A stretch of 11,523 nucleotides of DNA, taken from the NCBI GenBank assembly GCA_002399235.1, contig DHDH01000006.1, positions 1,769 through 13,291 on the forward strand, read 5' to 3'. Position 1 is the first letter of the stretch. Every line of letters starts with the position of its first letter. The position numbers were made by a program, and so were the translations under genes. Below, in pieces: positions 6,511 to 11,523 of the stretch. The DNA comes from Firmicutes bacterium UBA4881. Lineage in GTDB: Bacteria; Bacillota; DTU065. The notes under the pieces are model-generated. The model was not told the DNA's origin. It ran no database searches and was given only the letters and a program-made list of their open reading frames with translations.

Positions 6511-9500
6511 TCACACCAACCCAAAATACTTTTCAAAAAACACCGTTAGTTTTTCAATCACACTTTGTTTCTTTTCAGTTCTGGCTCCTCCAGCAAAGCG
6601 TGAAACAGGTGGTAGGATTTTGTCTATATCAGTTCCTGTAGTTTTCATCTCTCCGTCACGGAATGAATTAGCCACAAACTTTCTAGTTTCTTCTTGCTTT
6701 AGATTCTCAACTTCAATAATTGCTGCCAAATCATTTTCTTTCTGCTCTGCGACGAATTTTTGCCAATCATCATCTACATGTGTGGCTGCATTTACTTGCT
6801 TGATAAAGTTTTCGATGAGATCTTTCTTACTTCGAAGTTCGATACTAGAGTTGACGGCTTTATCAATCGCCGAAAGTATGGTTTTATCCTTACAATGGGA
6901 ATCATGGTATTTGGCAACAAGCATAAGGATATAATCAATATTCACTTCTATTTGCTTTATCAGTTCCGTTTCAAATAAGATATCATCATTAATGTTTTCT
7001 TTTTCCGCATCTTTACCTTTTCTGAAGTCTTGGTAAAGGTCAATATAAATACTTTGATAATCCTGGAAATCGCGTTCATTCAAGATCTCCTGGCCTGCAA
7101 AATCGTCGAATGCAGTAAGTATGTTTTTTAGCCGCAGAATGGAGCCGAAAAGCTGGATAAAATCCTTTTGCACTTCTTCTCCAAGGATTGGCTGCCCTAA
7201 TGGATATTGTGACTGTAATGAAGCGATCAATTCTAAATACCCCTTAACATGCTTACCGTTTTCTTCATAACCATTATAGTATTCATCATAGGTTTTCATT
7301 AGGACGATACCGCCAGCCTCTTTGTTACCAAAGAGGGCAATGGCCTCGTCTGTAGCTTGCTTTAGGTCGCGGAAGCATACGATGTTGCCAAAGGTCTTAA
7401 CGGAATTCAGAATTCGGTTAGTCCGAGAAAATGCTTGAATTAATCCGTGTTGCTTAAGGTTCTTATCTACCCAAAGAGTATTTAATGTTGTTGCATCAAA
7501 TCCAGTTAAAAACATATTGACTACTATCAGTAAGTCTATCTCGCGGTTTTTAACCCGCATAGATACATCTTTGTAATAGTTTTGAAATTTATCAGCCGAT
7601 GTATCAAAATTAACATTAAAGGTTTTGTTATAGTCTTCAATCGCGGCATCAAGAAAATCACGAGATGTTTTATCAAGTTTATCGGTTTCAAACCCTTCAT
7701 CTGGTAGAGCATCCTCAGGATCATCTTCGTTAGCACTGAAGCTAAAGATGGTAGCAACAACAAGGTTACGCTTCTTTTCCTCTAGCTGCCTTTTAAATTC
7801 AGTGTAATATTTCATTGCCATAGGGATAGATGCTACAGCAAAAATTGAGTTGAAACCCGCAACACGTTGGCCCTTTAGAGAATAAAAGCTGTTACGCTTG
7901 GTTTTTTGATCAAAGTGATCAAAAATATAACTGGTAACTTCACGGATACGCTCAGGGGCAGACATTGCTTTTTCAATGTCAATAGCTCGAACCTTCTTAT
8001 CATCAATATTATCTTTTTCCTTTACTGTATTAACATAGTCGATACGGAACGGTAACACATTACCATCGTTGATAGCGTCAACAATAGTGTAAGTGTGAAG
8101 CTTATCTCCAAAGACCTGGGGAGTAGTTCGCAAAAGCGGATTGCCCCCACTACTTGCGTTAACTGCAAAAATTGGCGTACCAGTGAAACCGAATAGATGA
8201 TAGTTTGTAAATGCTTTGACTATTTTTTGGTGCATCTCGCCAAACTGCGAGCGATGGCATTCATCAAATATTATAACAATGTGTTGCTTGAAAACTTTAT
8301 GACCTTTATTTTTAGTTATGAATCTATCGAGCTTTTGGATAGTTGTAATGATAATCCGTGCATCAGGATTTTCAAGCTGTTTTTGCAACACCCTTGTAGA
8401 GGTATTACTGTTTGCTGCACCTTTTTCGAAACGGTCATACTCCTTCATAGTCTGATAGTCTAGGTCTTTTCTATCAACAACAAATAATACCTTGTCAATA
8501 TATGGTAATGCAGTAGCCAGTTGCGCTGTTTTAAAGCTGGTTAAAGTTTTGCCAGATCCTGTTGTGTGCCATATGTATCCACCTGCTTCAACCGTACCAG
8601 TTTTCTTATAGTTGGTAGAAATCTCTATACGGTTTAAAATCCGCTCGGTAGCTGCAATCTGATATGGCCTCATAACCAGGAGTAGTTCTTCTGTTGTAAA
8701 AACACAATACCGAGTTAATATGTTTAATAGGGTATGCTTGGCAAAGAAGGTCTTCGTAAAATCAACAAGATCAGGGATGACCCGATTATTTGCATCTGCC
8801 CAGTAACTAGTGAATTCAAAGCTATTGCTGGTCTTTGGGCTTTTACGTCTACCACTTTCGCCCAGATCTTTAATGTGTTGGTTTCTTGTAGTATTGGAAT
8901 AATACTTTGTATTTGTCCCATTGGAAATCACGAATATCTGTACATATTCAAAAAGCCCTGAAGCTGCCCAGAAGCTATCACGCTGGTATCGTTTTATTTG
9001 ATTGAAAGCCTCACGGATAGCTACACCACGCCGTTTTAATTCAATATGAACAAGAGGCAGACCGTTAACTAGTATGGTTACATCGTATCTCGTTTTGTGT
9101 GTACCACCTGCCTCTTCATACTGATTTGATACCTGCAGGCGATTATTGTGAATGTTTTTTTTATCGATGAGCATTATATTTTTTGTGCTGCCATCATCCC
9201 GTTTTAGAATTTGCACATGGTCTTCCTGAATTTTCCTAGTCTTTTCAACGATGCCCTCATTTGCTGCAGCGACATTCTGTATAAAAAATCTGTTCCATTC
9301 ATCATCAGAGAAGTTGAAGTGATTTAGTAATACAAGCTGATGGCGTAAGTTAGCCATCAAAGCTTCCTCATTCGTAACATTGATATATTCATAGCCCTGG
9401 GAGCAAAGTTGACTGATAAAATCCTTTTCTAACGCTGCTTCACTTTGATAATCTGCGACCCGAGGTGTTTCAGGAATGTATTCTGCTACTACAGTAGATT

Positions 9501-9534
9501 CATTTGAAGCAGCCACAATATTATAGTTGATCAT
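6511..9534 (-). CDS. hsdR: Type I restriction endonuclease subunit R (EcoR124I-like)
   Basis: 1007 residues; translocates DNA by ATP hydrolysis and cuts at distant sites as part of the R2M2S complex. The nuclease domain has the PD-(D/E)xK core YDVTILVNGLPLVHIELKRRG with Asp151, Glu165 and Lys167, then a QxxxY motif at Gln179/Tyr183. The SF2 motor follows: Walker A TTGSGKT (324-330), DECH (424-427), FGFTGTP (448-454), VVNMFLTGFDA (671-681) and QAFSRTNR (700-707). The C-terminal helical part (about 780-1007) docks on the methylase. The residue numbers of the nuclease site and much of the text match EcoR124I HsdR from memory, so this is type IC. Length is normal and no break is seen. AAGGAGG at 9545-9551 and a 4-bp ATGA overlap couple it to hsdS. 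Confidence 0.97.
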   Translation of the reverse strand: MINYNIVAASNESTVVAEYIPETPRVADYQSEAALEKDFISQLCSQGYEYINVTNEEALMANLRHQLVLLNHFNFSDDEWNRFFIQNVAAANEGIVEKTRKIQEDHVQILKRDDGSTKNIMLIDKKNIHNNRLQVSNQYEEAGGTHKTRYDVTILVNGLPLVHIELKRRGVAIREAFNQIKRYQRDSFWAASGLFEYVQIFVISNGTNTKYYSNTTRNQHIKDLGESGRRKSPKTSNSFEFTSYWADANNRVIPDLVDFTKTFFAKHTLLNILTRYCVFTTEELLLVMRPYQIAATERILNRIEISTNYKKTGTVEAGGYIWHTTGSGKTLTSFKTAQLATALPYIDKVLFVVDRKDLDYQTMKEYDRFEKGAANSNTSTRVLQKQLENPDARIIITTIQKLDRFITKNKGHKVFKQHIVIIFDECHRSQFGEMHQKIVKAFTNYHLFGFTGTPIFAVNASSGGNPLLRTTPQVFGDKLHTYTIVDAINDGNVLPFRIDYVNTVKEKDNIDDKKVRAIDIEKAMSAPERIREVTSYIFDHFDQKTKRNSFYSLKGQRVAGFNSIFAVASIPMAMKYYTEFKRQLEEKKRNLVVATIFSFSANEDDPEDALPDEGFETDKLDKTSRDFLDAAIEDYNKTFNVNFDTSADKFQNYYKDVSMRVKNREIDLLIVVNMFLTGFDATTLNTLWVDKNLKQHGLIQAFSRTNRILNSVKTFGNIVCFRDLKQATDEAIALFGNKEAGGIVLMKTYDEYYNGYEENGKHVKGYLELIASLQSQYPLGQPILGEEVQKDFIQLFGSILRLKNILTAFDDFAGQEILNERDFQDYQSIYIDLYQDFRKGKDAEKENINDDILFETELIKQIEVNIDYILMLVAKYHDSHCKDKTILSAIDKAVNSSIELRSKKDLIENFIKQVNAATHVDDDWQKFVAEQKENDLAAIIEVENLKQEETRKFVANSFRDGEMKTTGTDIDKILPPVSRFAGGARTEKKQSVIEKLTVFFEKYFGLV

Positions 9535-10643
9535 GATGAGGCTGCCTCCTTAAATGTTAATAGCTTATCTCGGTAATATTCATATTGTTTGCATCTAGCT
9601 TCAATTTCGGCTGGTAAGCCTTGAGTAATGTCGTTAACGAGAGCGTCGAAGCGGTCAAGAATAGCGACGATGCGGGATTGTTCTTCGTGAGGGGGAACAG
9701 GTATTTTGTGCTTTGCTAGCATCGGGACTGTAAGTTGAGGAATACCAGAAGTAGGTACTTGAAATTGCAGTGTTTCCATTGAATATTTAAGAAAACGTAC
9801 ATTAAGCGAATCTTTCGGGATAGCACAAATAAGCCTTACTACTGGATAAAATGGCATCTCATGTATTGCACAATAACCTATTGTTCCACGAGCGGAAATA
9901 GTGACACAAGGAGTATCAATTTTGGACGTGTCCGTCCATCCATATAAAGCATTCTCACCTGTACCATTGCTATAAATTGGTATAGAGAAGATATCTGTCT
10001 TTTCTCTCGATAGTCTGTCCCTAGGAACATCTCCGCCAGCTGATAAGCTACAAACAGTATCAATTGTCTTCCGTTCTACATCATCGCCAAAAGTAAGAAG
10101 ACTATCTCTATAATACTCATATTGCTTTTTTCTCGCCTCCAGCTCTGCCTCCAGCTCTGCCTCCAGTGCAGTAAATTTATCAAGGATTCTTACTATCTCT
10201 TGTTGGACTGGAAGAGGGGGGACGGGGATTAGGAAGCATTCAATCATTGGCTTGCGGATTGATGTTACTGTAGCATTAACTGCTTTCATCATAATGAACT
10301 TCTTGAAATTTGACATCAAGTAGTAGTATGCAAATTTTGCATTTATATAGTTGTCAAAAAAGTGAATCCTGTATGCGCGTTGATGTAGGTCGTATTTTCC
10401 ATTGATGTAATGAAATATCTCTCCTATTCCGCCCTCTCCTGGAATTATGATTGCTTCCTCGTCAAAAATGTATTTGTTGCTTTTCATGACATTCTTTGAA
10501 CGTACATAGAACGGGTATATGCCATCTTCATCAGCATCTACTCGATTACTGCTACCAGTTCCGATTTCAGCAACTGTATTCAGCATTTTATACTCAACCC
10601 CATCTGGGCAAAGCTCAGCAATCAATTCATCTAATCTGCTCAT
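9531..10643 (-). CDS. hsdS: Type I restriction-modification specificity subunit S
   Basis: 370 residues; its two target recognition domains (TRDs) choose the bipartite DNA site for both methylation and restriction. Layout: TRD1 about 17-140, ending in ECFLIPVPPLPVQQEIVRIL; central conserved helix about 141-186; TRD2 about 190-314, ending in KHKIPVPPHEEQSRIVAIL; distal conserved helix about 315-364. The two helices end alike, with KQYEYYRD at 173-180 and 352-359, which reflects the usual pseudo-symmetry. The central helix contains TALE-AELE-AELE (158-169), encoded by 12-bp tandem repeats. The start overlaps the hsdM stop in an ATGA, and AGGGGG at 10651-10656 precedes it. Recognition sequence cannot be read from the protein. 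Full length and intact. Confidence 0.96.
   Translation of the reverse strand: MSRLDELIAELCPDGVEYKMLNTVAEIGTGSSNRVDADEDGIYPFYVRSKNVMKSNKYIFDEEAIIIPGEGGIGEIFHYINGKYDLHQRAYRIHFFDNYINAKFAYYYLMSNFKKFIMMKAVNATVTSIRKPMIECFLIPVPPLPVQQEIVRILDKFTALEAELEAELEARKKQYEYYRDSLLTFGDDVERKTIDTVCSLSAGGDVPRDRLSREKTDIFSIPIYSNGTGENALYGWTDTSKIDTPCVTISARGTIGYCAIHEMPFYPVVRLICAIPKDSLNVRFLKYSMETLQFQVPTSGIPQLTVPMLAKHKIPVPPHEEQSRIVAILDRFDALVNDITQGLPAEIEARCKQYEYYRDKLLTFKEAASS
10135..10166 (-). repeat. 12-bp tandem repeat in the hsdS central helix (2.7 copies)
   Basis: On the plus strand GCCTCCAGCTCT occurs at 10135-10146 and 10147-10158, with a partial third copy GCCTCCAG at 10159-10166. Read as coding strand, each unit is GCA GAG CTG GAG, that is Ala-Glu-Leu-Glu (residues 162-165 and 166-169). 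The preceding TALE (158-161) is a diverged unit. Gain or loss of a unit keeps the frame and changes the helix by four residues. Confidence 0.9.
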
Positions 10644-11523
10644 ACATCTTCCCCCTCAATTTCTGCAATGATTGTAGCGATTTCTCTTCTAAGTACATCC
10701 CCCCGAGCAACAATTTCTTCAATTTCGGCATTGAGTTTTACTATATCAATAACCTCACGTGTATCCTCCTGCTCTACATATGTGGATACCGAAAGATTGT
10801 AATCTTGTTCAATGATCTCTTCATTTTCAACAAGACGAGCAAAATAGTCCTCATCTTCGCAACTTTCATAAACTGCAATGATTTTTGAGATATTCTCATC
10901 GGTGAGCTTGTTGCTGTTGGTAACCTTGATGCACTCTTGGGAAGCATCAATAAATAGGGTGCTGTTTTCGCTCTTAGACTTTTTTAGTACCATGATACAG
11001 GTTGCGATACTTGTCCCATAAAATAGGTTATCAGGTAGTTGAATAATGCAGTCCACATAGTTATTGTCAATAAGATACTTACGGATCTTCTGCTCTGCCC
11101 CCCCACGATACAAGACACCAGGGAAGCAAACAATCGCTGCTGTACCATTAGTTGCAAGCCAGGATAGGCAATGCATAATAAATGCCAGGTCTGCTTTTGA
11201 TTTCGGGGCCAGTACACCAGCTGGCGAAAAGCGGGGATCGCTAATTAAAAGAGAATTGCTGTCACCTTCCCATCTAATCGAGTATGGTGGATTGGAAACA
11301 ATAGCCTCAAATGGCTCATCATCCCAGTGAAGCGGTTCTGTCAAAGTGTCGCCGTGGCCGATGTCAAACTTATCATAATCTATATCGTGCAGAAACATAT
11401 TAATGCGGCAGAGGTTGTAGGTTGTAATATTAATTTCTTGCCCGAAGAACCCCTGATGTACGTTCTCTTTGCCCAAAATCTTAGCAAATTTCAAAAGCAA
11501 AGTAAGTTGTACCCCATTTGAAG
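10640..11523 (-). CDS. hsdM: Type I DNA methyltransferase subunit M, C-terminal part
   Basis: The C-terminal portion of an N6-adenine methyltransferase that modifies the site chosen by HsdS. Open from the right edge, with clear homology from LLLKFAKILGKENVHQGFFG at about 11500 onward: GQEINITTYNLCRINMFLHD (SAM-binding acidic residue region), then motif IV NPPY at 11281-11292 in AIVSNPPYSIRW, then KSKADLAFIMHCL, FPGVLYRGGAE, IIQLPDNLFYGTSIAT, and a C-terminal helical tail ending IIAEIEGEDV that contacts HsdS. About 220 N-terminal residues are missing. The codons just before LLLK read SNGVQLT where the near-invariant motif I (DPxCGSGS) should be, so the gene may be interrupted at about 11501-11503. 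A TTG at 11498-11500 is not a real start. The stop overlaps the hsdS ATG by 4 bp. Confidence 0.9.
   Translation of the reverse strand, partial: SNGVQLTLLLKFAKILGKENVHQGFFGQEINITTYNLCRINMFLHDIDYDKFDIGHGDTLTEPLHWDDEPFEAIVSNPPYSIRWEGDSNSLLISDPRFSPAGVLAPKSKADLAFIMHCLSWLATNGTAAIVCFPGVLYRGGAEQKIRKYLIDNNYVDCIIQLPDNLFYGTSIATCIMVLKKSKSENSTLFIDASQECIKVTNSNKLTDENISKIIAVYESCEDEDYFARLVENEEIIEQDYNLSVSTYVEQEDTREVIDIVKLNAEIEEIVARGDVLRREIATIIAEIEGEDV

Noticed and set aside
6497..6978. Open frames on the plus strand opposite the 3' part of hsdR.
   Set aside because: They are antisense to a complete, well-conserved hsdR, have no ribosome binding site and their translations look like no protein family.
11498..11500. 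TTG as the start of hsdM.
   Set aside because: The frame stays open to the window edge, HsdM proteins carry about 220 more N-terminal residues, and no ribosome binding site precedes it.

Overview
The window is AT-rich, with Gram-positive-like promoters (TTGACA/TATAAT), strong purine-rich ribosome binding sites and one TTG start. The families present (PadR with DUF2812, SpoVT/AbrB-like, DUF4855 with a discoidin-like domain, family 1 sugar-binding proteins) suggest a low-GC Bacillota, probably an anaerobic clostridial-type lineage. None of the three exported proteins has a convincing lipobox, not even the solute-binding protein. This hints at a lineage with a periplasm (a diderm Bacillota) or at free secretion, but no single marker settles the taxonomy.

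Left part (1-1620, all minus strand): the N-terminus of an ABC transporter ATPase is translationally coupled to an AbrB-like regulator, read from a consensus promoter with a palindrome over its -10. To its right, a PadR regulator and a DUF2812 membrane protein form a second two-gene operon. This operon reads from a consensus promoter buried in a perfect 19-bp inverted repeat and ends in a strong hairpin terminator.

Middle (1654-6470, plus strand): a frameshifted gene remnant with its terminator intact is followed by about 600 bp without a recognisable gene. Then come three exported proteins in a row: a discoidin-like/DUF4855 protein, an orphan sugar ABC solute-binding protein, and a small concanavalin-like (DUF1080-type) protein. 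They look like a small carbohydrate-handling set. No permease or transport ATPase for sugars lies in the window.

Right part (6445-11523): behind a bidirectional terminator, a type I restriction-modification operon reads leftward as hsdM, hsdS, hsdR, with both junctions being 4-bp ATGA overlaps. HsdR closely resembles the EcoR124I (type IC) subunit, with the same catalytic residue spacing and number. HsdS carries 12-bp tandem repeats in its central helix, the arrangement by which EcoR124I-type enzymes change recognition spacer length. At the right edge, the coding sequence just before the LLLK of hsdM does not encode the expected SAM motif I in any frame, so the gene may be interrupted there.
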